64,000 nucleotides of DNA from contig JABMCL010002025.1 of NCBI GenBank assembly GCA_018857735.1, positions 485,001 to 549,000 of the forward strand. Direction: 5' to 3'. The translations under genes were made by a program, and so were the position numbers. How positions within the stretch are numbered: position 1 is the first letter of the stretch; each line of letters starts with the position of its first letter. Source of the DNA: Alviniconcha marisindica. Lineage: Eukaryota; Mollusca; Gastropoda; Provannidae. Below, in pieces: positions 54,160 to 64,000 of the stretch. The notes below the pieces were generated by a model, which was not told the origin of the DNA, searched no databases, and saw only the letters and a program-made list of their open reading frames with translations.

Positions 54160-55480
54160 CACGGCTACTTTAAAATATTATCCTAATCCGCTGCATAGTT
54201 ATGTGGAGACAACATTAAAATGTTGTCCTAACGCGCTGCAGAGTTATGTGGAGACAACATTAAAATGTTGTCCTAACGCGCTGCAGAGTTATGTGGAGAC
54301 AACATTAAAATGTTGTCCTAATGCGCTGCATAGTTATGTGAGACAACATTAAAATGTCCTAACGCGCTGCAGAGTTATGTGGAGACAACATTAAAATGTT
54401 GTCCTAATGCGCTGCATAGTTATGTGGAGACAACATTAAAATGTTGTTCTAATGCGCTGCAGAGTTATGTGGAGACAACATTAAAATGTCCTAATGCGCT
54501 GCATAGTTATGTGGAGACAGCATTAAAATGTTGTCCTAATGCGCTGCATAGTTATGTGGAGACAACATTAAGATGTCCTAATGTGCTGCATAGTTATGTG
54601 GAGACAACATTAAAATGTTGATCTAATGCGCTGCAGAGTTATGTGGAGACAACATTAAGATGTCCTAATGCGCTGCATAGTTATGTGGAGACAACATTAA
54701 GATGTCCTAATGCGCTGCATAGTTATGTGGAGACATGTTGTCCTAATGCGCTGCATAGTTATGTGGAGACAACATTAAGATGTTGTCCTAATGCGCTGCA
54801 TAGTTATGTGGAGACAACATTAAGATGTCCCAATGCGCTGCATAGTTATGTGGAGACAACATTAAAATGTTGTCTTAATGCGCTGCATAGTTTGTGGAAA
54901 CAACATTATGATGTTGTTCTAATGCTCTGCAGAGTTATGTGGAGACAACATTAAAATGTTGTTTTAATGCGCTGCAAAGTTTGTGGAAACAACATTATGA
55001 TGTCCTAATGCGCTGCATAGTTATGTGGAGACAACATTAAGATGTTGTCCCAATGCGCTGCATTTGTGGAGACTATCTTCTATCACGATAAACTCCTCGC
55101 ATAACAACATCCACCCTCCGGAAATGGCTTATGGAGAGAAATCCTCTTAATACGGCGTGTGGCTGCCTATGTGGAGGGACATTAAGATGCTGTCCTAATG
55201 CGCTGCATAGTTATGTGGAGACAACATTAAGATGTCCTAATGCGCTGCATAGTTATGTGGAGACAACATTAAAATGTTGTCTTAATGCGCTGCATAGTTC
55301 CACAACATTATGATGTTGTTCTAATGCGCTGCAGAGTTATGTGGAGACAACATTAAAATGTTGTTTTAATGCGCTGCAAAGTTTGTGGAAACAACATTAT
55401 GATGTTGTCCTAATGCGCTGCATAGTTATGTGGAGACAACATTAAGATGTTGTCCCAATGCGCTGCATTTGTGGAGACTA
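54160..55480. repeat. 45-bp minisatellite with a hairpin in each unit
   Basis: More than 20 copies of a unit containing GTTATGTGGAGACAACATTA, then AAATGTTGTCCTAATGCGCT and GCATA. Each full copy holds ACAACATT-AA-AATGTTGT (8-nt arms, 2-nt spacer). A block including unique sequence (ATCTTCTATCACGATAAACT to GAGAGAAATCCTCT) is duplicated about 405 bp apart (55070-55160 and 55475-55565). Long frames here are artefacts. Confidence 0.93.
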
Positions 55481-55629
55481 TCTTCTATCACGATAAACTC
55501 CTCGCATAACAACATCCACCCTCCGGAAATGGCTTATGGAGAGAAATCCTCTGAATACGGCGTGTGGCTGCCCATGTGGAGGGACGGGACCGGCAATAAA
55601 AAATATAATATTTTAAAGGAGTCAAACAC

Positions 55630-55830
55630 ATAAACGGTTCAAAATAACGCTTTTTATTAGGACAAAACACACCATGCGAATTTTAGGGGTAATCCCCTTT
55701 ATCAATACAAAATGACACTTTAACAATTAAACGGCAAAAAAAAAGATGAAAAATAAGATGGAGAGCTAATCCGCTTAACTTTTTTTGATTGAGCTATGTC
55801 CAGTACTTGGAAGAATGTTGGCTTGACAAT
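55630..55830 (+). repeat. Interspersed repeat, family D (copy 2)
   Basis: Colinear with 28170-28380: GGTTCAAAATAACGCTTTTT, TTAGGACAAAACAC, GGGGTAATCCCCTTTATCAA, GAGAGCTAATCCGC and GTCCAGTACTTGGAAGAA. It lacks the G run of the other copy. Confidence 0.75.
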
Positions 55831-55946
55831 GACGTGTAACAGGTGTGATGTAATAAATATCATATGACGTAAAACTCAGATGGCACAGAAGAGTGACAGA
55901 AAGGCGAGGGGAGAGAGAAAGAGAGAGAGGAAGCAGTGTTTTTTTG

Positions 55947-55950
<4 letters not shown>

Positions 55951-56027
<77 letters not shown>

Positions 56028-56166
56028 TTTGTTTTATTTTTAAGTCAAAGCGACTGCATGAACTCGATGAAGACCCACCTCTCCTCTTCTTCATACCGTC
56101 TGATCTGCCGTTTTTCATTCTTCTAAGTCTACCAATCCATCCCCAGTAATGCATGTATCTGTAGTG

Positions 56167-56225
<59 letters not shown>

Positions 56226-56250
56226 TGTGTCAGTGTGCGCGCGCGCGCGC
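55951..56250. repeat. (GT)n microsatellites with a GCGC tract
   Basis: GT runs at 55951-56022 and 56170-56230, the second followed by GCGCGCGCGCGC. Confidence 0.95.
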
Positions 56251-56523
56251 GCTTTTGCGACTGATTTTAAAAAAAATGCGCTTTACAAATACTTTACTTA
56301 TTACTAAGTGGGTGTCTGCGAATGTGTGTAAATGAGCGTATTTTTGGGTAAGCCCTCCGCGATGCAATCCTCTTTTATTGTCCGCCTGTTCTTAGATGCA
56401 AACATATATATGACTGGGAACTGTGATATTATTATCAGTGTTGGACTTTTTGCGATTGCCTTGAATTTGTAAAATAATTATATGAGTGGATAATTAGTGA
56501 GCTCCGTGGTAAGATCAGACAGT

Positions 56524-56585
56524 AAGTAAACATGGTGCTTAACTCGTCCACAGAAACCACAAGGCTTGTTATGGACGGGGAGAAG

Positions 56586-56621
<36 letters not shown>

Positions 56622-56840
56622 GGGAGAGGAGTTATCGCTACACTGACACCACCAGAATGACTCCCGGCTGCATTAAGGTGGGCAGCGATTAGAGCCATTG
56701 TAGTGTTTCGTAACTGTGAGGGACAGAGTCACAAGACAGTGTCCACAGACCACAACTTTTGAAGAGAAAGGAGAGCCGAAGCAGATTCGAACCGAGGTCC
56801 CTCTGCTTACCAGCCTTACCGCTAGGCCAAACCGGCTCTT
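56524..56840 (-). repeat. SINE family B (copy 2)
   Basis: Full-length minus-strand copy. The tRNA-like head (GGTTCGAATC complement) is at 56790-56840, and the C-rich position is a run of about 33 bases (G on plus) at 56588-56620. Confidence 0.85.
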
Positions 56841-57180
56841 CAGGGGCAACAATGACCCTTAATTGCCTAAATACCGCACCCCCGCCCACCCCCTCCCCAG
56901 CACGCAAAAGTGATTGGTTGATTGTAGGGCTTAAAGCATGGACCTACACATACCATAAGTCCCTGGCTAACGTCAACAGAGAACACATACTGTCTGTTGG
57001 GAACGGAGGGGCGCAACAATGTAACTTGTAAGTAAACATGGTGCTTAAAGCCTCGGTTCCCGGAGGCATACCTTCGGGGTGTGAAAATTCGCGCATGCGC
57101 ACTCGAGTCAATCTTAAATTTGGGCAAAGGGGCATAAATCGTAAACAGAAAGACACAAAGAGGCATAATTTATATATCAA
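56841..57180. other. Spacer between SINEs, no gene seen
   Basis: Includes GCACCCCCGCCCACCCCC and GGAATGG-type sequence; nothing coding was recognised. Confidence 0.4.
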
Positions 57181-57275
57181 AGCTCAGGAGCTGTGTGAAA
57201 TTCAGTCGAGGTAGCCGTCTTGGGCTCCCGTCCTTAATAAGCCTATGGTTTTTGTGGACGTAAAGCAACACTCAA
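57181..57275 (+). repeat. Family C/B mosaic fragment
   Basis: A family C-like start (GGAGCTGTGTGAAA) leads into CCGTCCTTAATAAGCC and GGTTTTTGTGGACGTAAAGC, the family B 3' end. A similar mosaic is at 59046-59133. Confidence 0.65.
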
Positions 57276-57720
57276 CTCAACTCAACTCAAAGAGGCAGTT
57301 CAACAACTGTTTGAAAGTAACGGTATTTCACGCCCAGTCAACCAGTACGGTTATATCAGGGCGACTTAAAAAGTAACGGCTGCCCTTGGAATGTTGAAGC
57401 GACCGCCGCCGGATGTGTGTGAAACTGAAAGGCTCAGCACTGTCCAAGTCACTATAGTCGGTAAGCCCCGCCCATTTGTATTCACGCCTCGCTTGAAAGC
57501 TTTTGAGTCATCTTGTGAAATAAGACAAAATTCCGAGACTTTTCATCAATACAGTGATTTAGCAGACAGAAAGCCGAGAGTGAATTTTATGTCTGTGCCA
57601 AGCGTCATAAAAAAACCCCAGTAAAGTTGAAGCGATGGTCTGATTCAGTTCCAGATACTTTGTGATAAACCAGCAGCGATGTGACCGTGTCATACTTTGA
57701 AGAGAATTTGTTTAAGTCAG
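57276..57720. other. Spacer, no gene recognised
   Basis: A 77-residue frame (57391-57624) is not recognised. There are no splice or promoter cues. Confidence 0.35.
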
Positions 57721-57722
57721 TA

Positions 57723-58305
57723 AGTAAACATGGTGCTTCACGTCCACAAAAACCATAAGGCTTATTAGGGACGGGGGGAGGAGGGAGATTATATACCTAT
57801 CGCTACACTGTCACCACCCGAATGACTCCTGCATTAAGATGGGCAGCGATGAGAGCCATTTTAATGTTTCATTAATTGCGAGGGACAAAGTCACAAGACA
57901 GTGTCCACAGACCACAACTTTTGACGGAAGAGAAAGGAGAGCCAAAGCGGATTCGAACCGAGGTCCTTGTGCTTACCAGCCTGGCGCCTTACCGCTAGGC
58001 CAAACCGGCTCACTAGCAACAATGTAAGCAGAGGGGCCTCGGTTCGAATCCGCTTCGGCTCTCCATTCTCTTCGAAAGTTGTGGTCTGTGGACACTGTCT
58101 TGATTGTGACTTTGTCCCTCACAGTTAATGAAACATTAAAATGGTTCTCGTCGCTGCCCACCTTAATGCAGAAGTCATTCTGGTGGTGACAGTGTAGCGA
58201 TAGGTAGATACTCTACCTCCCCCCCCCCCCCCCCCCCCCAACATAGTGCGTAACGTCCACAGAAACCATAGGCCCTAAGGCTTATTAGGGACGGGGAGAA
58301 ACGCG
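57723..58305. repeat. Inverted pair of SINE family B copies plus a 3' fragment
   Basis: 57723-58013 is a minus-strand copy. 58025-58242 is a plus-strand, 5'-truncated copy starting at the B box region. 58243-58305 is a minus-strand 3' end fragment abutting its poly-C run. The two main copies form a head-to-head inverted repeat separated by about 11 nt. Confidence 0.8.
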
Positions 58306-58501
58306 CAACAATTACCCCTAACTGCCTTAATGATATCCCCCCCCCCCCCCCCACCACCACCATCACCAAAGCGCTGTGGTGGGGGAACACTACAAGTTCC
58401 TTAGTTCGTGGGAACTCGAGGACGCAACAGTCGCCCTTGAATTGCTTAAGTACCAGCCCCATGGACCTATATATCATGACCAGTGTGTGTAGGCCCACTA
58501 C

Positions 58502-58674
58502 ATAGTTCAGGAGCTGTGTGAGAGTAGAGGTGGACGTCCTGGGCTGTCCGTCCTAACGAGCCTTCTGGATTCCGTGGACGTAAAGAATTGTTGAACCGTG
58601 CTTCGGCATTGGTCACAACTTGTCCCCAACATGTCAACTGACATCTGAGGACATTAAGCATCACTTCATCATCA
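58502..58674 (+). repeat. Interspersed repeat, family C (copy 5)
   Basis: Full copy from GTTCAGGAGCTGTGTGAGAG to AGCATCACTTCATCATC, inserted between SINE B copies. Confidence 0.85.
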
Positions 58675-58691
58675 AGTAGGCCCACCACCTT

Positions 58692-59030
58692 GTGAGCCGG
58701 TGTGGCCCAGCGGTAAGGCGTTAGGCTGGTAAGCAGAAGGGCCTCGGCTCCATTCCGCTTCGGCTCTCCTTTCTCTTCAAAAAGGTTGTTTCGTGGACAC
58801 TGTCTCGTAACTTGGTCCCTCGCAATGAATCAAACACTAAAATGGCTCTCACCGCTGCCCATCTTAATGCAGGAGTCATTCTGGTGGTGACAGTGTAGCG
58901 ATAGGTATATAATCTCCCTCTCCCCCCCCCCCCCCCCATCTCTACCCCCCCCCCCCCCCCCCCCCGCCTCTTCTCCCCGTCTCTATTAAGCCTTAAGCTT
59001 GTGCTTTCTGTGGACGTTAAGCACCGTGTT
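58692..59030 (+). repeat. SINE family B (copy, full length)
   Basis: Head GGCCCAGCGGTAAGGCGTTA, body GGTGGTGACAGTGTAGCGAT, two C runs (58921-58937 and 58947-58965), tail GTGGACGTTAAGCACCGTG. Confidence 0.85.
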
Positions 59031-59045
59031 TTCGTCATGTCCACC

Positions 59046-59133
59046 AGAGCTCAGGAGCTGTGTGAAAGTCGAGGTGGCCGTCCTGGGCTCCCGGCCCTAA
59101 TAAACCTTATGGTTTCCGTGGACGTAAAGCACC
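59046..59133 (+). repeat. Family C/B mosaic fragment (second copy)
   Basis: GGAGCTGTGTGAAAGTCGAG, then GGCCCTAATAAACCTTATGG and GACGTAAAGCACCATGAAAG. A 60-nt segment following it is duplicated at about 59140 and 59220. Confidence 0.7.
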
Positions 59134-59309
59134 ATGAAAGAAAATAGGTCTATGACCAATCCCGTGAAAGGGTCATTGACAGTCGCTTCTGGTCGTAACC
59201 GCTACTTCCGACTACGGACGTGGACGTAAAGCGCCATGAAAGAAAACAGGTCTATGACCAATCCCGTGAAAGGTCATTGACAGTCGCTTCTGGTCGTAAC
59301 CGCTACTTC

Positions 59310-59448
59310 CGACTACATGCCCACCTGCATCGCCTTGGTCTGTTACACTGATACAGTCGACTGCCCATGTGAGACAGGCCTGTAAAACCCGGCGCATGTT
59401 CTGCAGACCCGCCCCCTGTACAAGGAAGCACGGACACAGCACTGGCCC
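59310..59448 (-). repeat. Single-copy relative of the 70-bp array at 6888-7290
   Basis: On minus it reads CAGTGCTGTGTCCGTGCTTC, GTACAGGGGGCGGGTCTGCA and then CTGTCTCACATGGGCAG-type sequence, colinear with 6890-7290 after removing the tandem copies. Confidence 0.7.
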
Positions 59449-59568
59449 TGTGAGCCGGTTTGGCCCAGCGGTAAGGCGTTAGGTTGGTAAGCAGAGGGAC
59501 CTCGGTTCGAATCCGCTTCGGCTCTCCTTTCTCTTCTAAAGTTGTGGTCTGTGAACACTGTCTTGTGA
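59449..59568 (+). repeat. SINE family B, 5' fragment
   Basis: tRNA-like head and about 45 nt of body, ending at ACTGTCTTGTGATCAG where the 62-bp array begins. Confidence 0.8.
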
Positions 59569-59569
59569 T

Positions 59570-60460
59570 CAGCAGAATTTTGTCTCGCCTCAAATACACG
59601 CGAACATATTACTTAATGTCGTGGTCAGCAGAATTTTGTCTCACCTCAAATACACACGTACATTAGTGCATGTCGTGATCAGCAGAATGTTTTGTTTTTG
59701 TTTTTTGTCTCACCTCAAATACACACGTACATTAGTGCATGTCGTGATCAGCAGAATGGTTTGTTTTTGTCTCACCTCAAATACACACGTACATTAGTGC
59801 ATGTCGTGATCAGCAGAATGTTTGTTTTTGTCTCACCTCAAATACACACGTACATTAGTGCATGTCGTGATCAGCAGAATGGTTTGTTTTTTGTCTCACC
59901 TCAAATACACACGTATATTAGTGCATTCTGATCAGTAGAATGTTTTGTTTTTGTTTTTGTCTCACTCAATCACCGTACATTAGTGCATGTCGTGATCAGC
60001 AGAATGGTTTGTTTTTGTCTCACCTCAAATACACACGTACATTAGTGCATGTCGTGATCAGCAGAATGTTTTCTTTTTGTTTTTGTCTCACCTCAATACA
60101 CACGTACATTAGTGCATGTCGTGATCAGCAGAATGGTTTGTTTTTGTCTCACCTCAAATACACACGTACATTAGTGCATGTCGTGATCAGCAGGATTTTG
60201 AGTGTTGATTTTGAGTGTTGATTTTGAGTGTTGAGACAAAATTCTGCTGATCACATTAAGTATTATGTTCATGTGTATCTGAGGTAAGACATACCCCTGC
60301 TAATCACGACATGCAGTAATATGTTTGTGTGTATCTCAGGTAAGACAAAATTCTGCTGTTAATGTCGTGATCAGCAGAATTTTTTCTCGCCTCAAATGAC
60401 ACATGAACTGCATGTTTCATCAGCAGGATTTTGTCTTACCTCAGATACACACGAACATAA
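59570..60460. repeat. 62-bp minisatellite with an inverted distal part
   Basis: About ten copies (59570-60195) of a unit with GTCGTGATCAGCAGAATGGT, TTTTGTCTCACCTCAAATAC and ACACGTACATTAGTGCAT. From about 60230 to 60355 the same unit reads in reverse (GACAAAATTCTGCTGATCAC, GTATCTGAGGTAAGAC), then returns to forward orientation. Confidence 0.88.
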
Positions 60461-60949
60461 TAATAATAATAATACATAGCACTTCTATAGCGCAATGTCC
60501 ATAACATGACTTAGCTCAAAGCGCTTTACACAAAAGAAATATGTACAAATTTACACTGTACAGGACATTAGTAATCATATTAACACCATCTCCTCTACAT
60601 CCACACATCCACTCAATAGTCAAACTGTGCAGAAAAGGTGTTTCACAAACCAAGAGAGAAGCCTTCTTTAAAAAGATGTGTTTTCAGATTTTTCTTGAAA
60701 GAGGAGAGATAGAGATTGCATGCTGTGGTCAGCAGAATCTTCTCTCATCTCAAAGTGAAATACATTTCAAATATTTACTGCACGTTGAACCTAGTTAGTT
60801 AGCAAGTGGATTTCAACGTCCTGTCAACCTCACAGGGTCATTCGAGGACGGCAAGACTCTGTGATAAGCTACTGCATATTTCAGTACTTTTCTCATTTAT
60901 ACACCCTTTCTCAAGGCAAATCTACAAAATCCACTTACAAATATAACAC

Positions 60950-60957
<8 letters not shown>
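60461..60957. other. Spacer with SINE-tail-like remnants, no gene
   Basis: AATAATAATAAT followed by TATAGCGCAATG and AAAGCGCTTTACAC resembles a SINE 3' end; a family E-like GTTAGTTAGCAAGTGGATTT is near 60797. Confidence 0.4.

Positions 60958-61002
<45 letters not shown>
60958..61002. repeat. (CA)n microsatellite
   Basis: Uninterrupted CA run. Confidence 0.95.
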
Positions 61003-61004
<2 letters not shown>

Positions 61005-61900
61005 CAACGAACTGTCCGAAGAGTTAGTCCATTTCAATAATTTTATTGGCCTACTGAACAAGCACACCAGGCTAGGGCATGTTGGCATCGTCGACCATTC
61101 CGTCTCGTTAATCGATACCACACTAAAATCAAATACAAAATAATTTCTCTATTTATTATAATATAAATGCTTAATGGCAAATACCAGCGCCATATGGCAA
61201 CAAGCAGCACATTCCACATACAGCTACCATCTCCTTACTGCTCAAAAGAGCTACACAAAAAAGCCTATATCTCCACACAAAAAAGTACTGGAAAATTACT
61301 GAGAAAAAAAGTAAGGAGAATGAGCTATTCGCAGAAAAATCAGAAAGAGCTGCAGATCTAGGTAGAAGACTAAGAGAAAAAATGCACATGAAGATCGTTA
61401 TTGCATGTTTAGATACATTTTGTCTCGCCCCAAATGCATCTGAACATTACTGCCTGTTAAACTTAGTCTTGTCTCATCTATCACAGAATTCACGAGTATC
61501 GTCGTATGTTCAGCTGAAAATCCTAAAATGCATAAAATCTGCATGAACATTATTGTACGTTAAACTGAATTTCTCGCCTCTGATACGATCTCCTTTAAAC
61601 TCGGTGTACATACAATAAACACACTGTTATTTTAAACTCCCTGTAGACTATACATATTACGCACATTCACATGAACAAGTATAACTGGTGTCATTAAAAT
61701 ATTATGTCATATTCAAGTGTTTAAATATTGAACCGTTACAAAACGGCTTTTGTACCACGTCTATTGGATCACCATGAGCATCCGCAGTAAAATATACTGT
61801 ATGAGTATTTAATCTCTGTAATAATCAAGTGTTTTGGCATGACAAACACAATAATATGACTGTAGACAAAGCCCGTTTAAAATAATTCAACAAGAACACA
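61003..61900. other. Spacer, no gene recognised
   Basis: AT-rich sequence with short open frames only. Confidence 0.45.
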
Positions 61901-61904
61901 CATA

Positions 61905-61923
61905 TACGCGCGCGCGCGCGGAC

Positions 61924-61996
<73 letters not shown>
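61905..61996. repeat. (CG)n-(CA)n microsatellite
   Basis: CGCGCGCGCGCG followed by about 70 bp of CA. Confidence 0.95.
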
Positions 61997-62001
<5 letters not shown>

Positions 62002-62224
62002 GGGGTGAGGGAGGGAAGACAGATTATAGTGGTGCTGACGAATGGAGTGACAAATCGTGTACCGAATGAACCTTTCAGCAGGATTTGTCACCCCGCCGCG
62101 ACGAATCTTGTTGACAAGAGTGACAAATCGTATGGCAAAAACATCCAATTTGAGACGGTTTGTCACTCGAATGACAACACGTGTCGCAACAGGACAAAAT
62201 AATAATAATAATAATAAAAATGTT

Positions 62225-62750
62225 CGTGGAAACAGTTATCACAGTGGGGGAAAACAGTTAGTGGGGAAAAGTCATCTAAGTGTGTGTGTGGGGTTGGGGT
62301 GGGGGGAGGGTGGGGGCGGGGGTGGGGGGCGGGGCGGGGGTGAGACAGACATTTATTTCAATGTGAAAAACAGCAATCTCAGTCATCTAAGTGGGCGAGA
62401 GAAAAAAATCACCCCAGTGCGAAAACAGTTGACTCAATCACCCCGGTGGGAAAACAGTTAGTTACCCCCGTGGGAAAATAGTTATCTCAGTCACCTTGGT
62501 AGGAAAAAGTTATCTCAGTCACCCAAGTGGGAAAACAGTTATCTCGGTCACCCCGGTGGGAAAACAGTTAGTCACCCCAGTGGGAAAATAGTTATCTCAG
62601 TCACCCCGGTAGGAAAACGTTATCTCAGTCACCCCAGTTGGAAAACAGTTATCTCAGTCACCCCGGTGGGAAAACAGTTATCTCAGTCACCTCTGTGGGA
62701 AAACAGTTATCTCAGTCACCTCTGTGCGAAAATGTTATCTCAAGGCGGAA
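62225..62750. repeat. About 30-bp minisatellite, with a G-rich interruption
   Basis: More than ten copies of GTCACCCCGGTGGGAAAACA followed by GTTATCTCA occur from about 62395. A GGGTGGGGGGAGGG-type tract at 62290-62345 lies before the array proper. Confidence 0.88.
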
Positions 62751-62984
62751 CTGAGAAAGCACAGCAACTGGACTAAACCATTCCAGTAAAGCTAACAGCG
62801 GGAACCGTTGAAGACTAGCATTTCCGTAGCCTCTTTCTCAGGCTGGGTAGAGCAAGGGCAGCCTACAGGCTAGCATGTCCTTGTCCTTTAATAACGCCCC
62901 GTCCATTATGCCCCTTCGACAATTCACCGTGTCCTTTTTCCCCGCTCTGGTCCTCTGCACAGAACCCTAACACAGATATCAGAC

Positions 62985-63700
62985 ACAATGAGACCTGTCG
63001 CTAGTGTCTCTAGACACAACCCGCTTCCCACGCTGTCCTTTTTTCAGTGTGGGCCTCACAGAAGTTTAACGCAGAAATCAGACACAGTGAGACCTGTCGC
63101 TAGTGTCTCTAGACACAACCCGCTTCCCACGCTGTCCTTTTCTCAGTGTGGGCCTCACAGAAGTTTAACGCAGAAATCAGACACAGTGAGACCTGTCGCT
63201 AGTGTCTCTAGACACAACCCGCCCCCCAAGCTGTCCTTTTCTCAGTGTGGGCCTCACAGAAGTTTAACGCAGAAATCAGACACAGTGAGACCTGTCGCTA
63301 GTGTCTCTAGACACAACCCGCTTCCCACGCTGTCCTTTTCTCAGTGTGGGCCTCACAGAAGTTTAACGCAGAAATCAGACACAGTGAGACCGTCGCCAGT
63401 GTCTGTTAGACACAACCCGTTTCCCACGCTGTCCTTTTCTCAGTGTGGGCCTCACAGAAGTTTAACGCAGAAATCAGACACAGTGAGACCGTCGCCAGTG
63501 TCTGTTAGACAAAACCCGTTTCCCACGCTGTCCTTTTCTCAGTGTGGGCCTCACAGAAGTTTAACGCAGAAATCAGACACAGTGAGACCGTCGCTAGTGT
63601 CTCTAGACACAACCCGCCACCCAAGCTGTCCTTTTCTCAGTGTGGGCCTCACAGAAGTTTAACGCAGAAATCAGACACAATGAGACAACCCGTTTCCCAC
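62985..63700. repeat. 98-bp minisatellite, about eight copies
   Basis: The unit contains AATCAGACACAGTGAGACC, TAGTGTCTCTAGACACAACC, GCTGTCCTTTTCTCAGTGTG and CCTCACAGAAGTTTAACGCA. TGTCTCTAGACA within it is a perfect 12-bp palindrome in most copies. The long plus-strand frame is an artefact. Confidence 0.94.
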
Positions 63701-64000
63701 GCTGTCCTTTTCTCACCTACAGTTTTTTATTTGTGTCTCTTAAAACCGCACCAACGTCTTAGTGTGGGCCTCAAAATTTAACAAAATAAGAACACAATGA
63801 GCAGGCTACACCGCCACTGAGTCTCTCTATATACAACCTTTTCCTCGGTGAAGCACTTAGAAGAAGAAGAAGAAGAAGAAGAAAACAGAGAAAGAAAATG
63901 GCTTCAAATGTGCAAACTAACTGTATCAGAACGTCCTTCGTGAACTGATTTTGTGGTCGATTGTCGTGCTCTGAAATAAGCTCGGGTCCCTGTGGTTGGG
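63701..64000. other. Right-edge sequence, no gene seen
   Basis: Contains a diverged remnant of the 98-bp unit and an (AGA)n tract near 63860. Confidence 0.4.

Noticed and set aside
59449..59525. tRNA gene with GGTTCGAATCC
   Set aside because: Same reasoning: it is the head of SINE family B, repeated at several sites.

Overview
This is nuclear DNA from an animal, most likely a lophotrochozoan and probably a marine mollusc (gastropod). That reading is inferred from three things: two intron-rich genes whose exons align closely with vertebrate proteins, abundant tRNA-derived SINEs, and very high minisatellite and microsatellite content. Species and clade cannot be proved from the sequence alone. 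No bacterial, plasmid, viral or CRISPR feature was found.

Layout. (1) Positions 1-14837, minus strand: the first eight coding exons of SPT5 (SUPT5H), the DSIF elongation factor, with a probable 5' UTR exon and TATA-less promoter near 15840-15910. The gene runs off the left edge after the start of KOW1. Most of its introns carry their own tandem array. (2) 15900-29140: a gene-poor spacer full of (TG)n, (CACG)n and (CT)n tracts, poly-G/C runs and SINEs, ending in a 45-bp minisatellite that abuts the next gene. (3) 29142-45003, plus strand: a complete 14-exon gene for a ZC3H4-type triple CCCH zinc-finger protein. The exon lengths sum to 5949 nt (1982 codons plus stop), with every splice phase compatible. 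One of its introns looks like a U12-type AT-AC intron. (4) 45004-64000: no confidently recognised gene. It holds a possible small minus-strand gene (45341-46614), a foldback hairpin, a second copy of a palindrome-packed transposon, SINE clusters and five or more large tandem arrays.

How the genes relate. SPT5 and ZC3H4 are divergently arranged (head to head, about 14.3 kb between start codons). Both act on RNA polymerase II elongation: SPT5 is the processivity/pausing factor, and ZC3H4 (with WDR82) is known in mammals to curb unproductive non-coding transcription. Whether the adjacency matters is unknown.

The best leads are the AT-AC intron between zinc fingers 2 and 3 of ZC3H4, a MITE-like family with 6-bp target duplications and an interior built of short palindromes, a minisatellite apparently seeded from an SPT5 coding exon, and a 74-bp array that repeats the splice acceptor of ZC3H4 exon 12.
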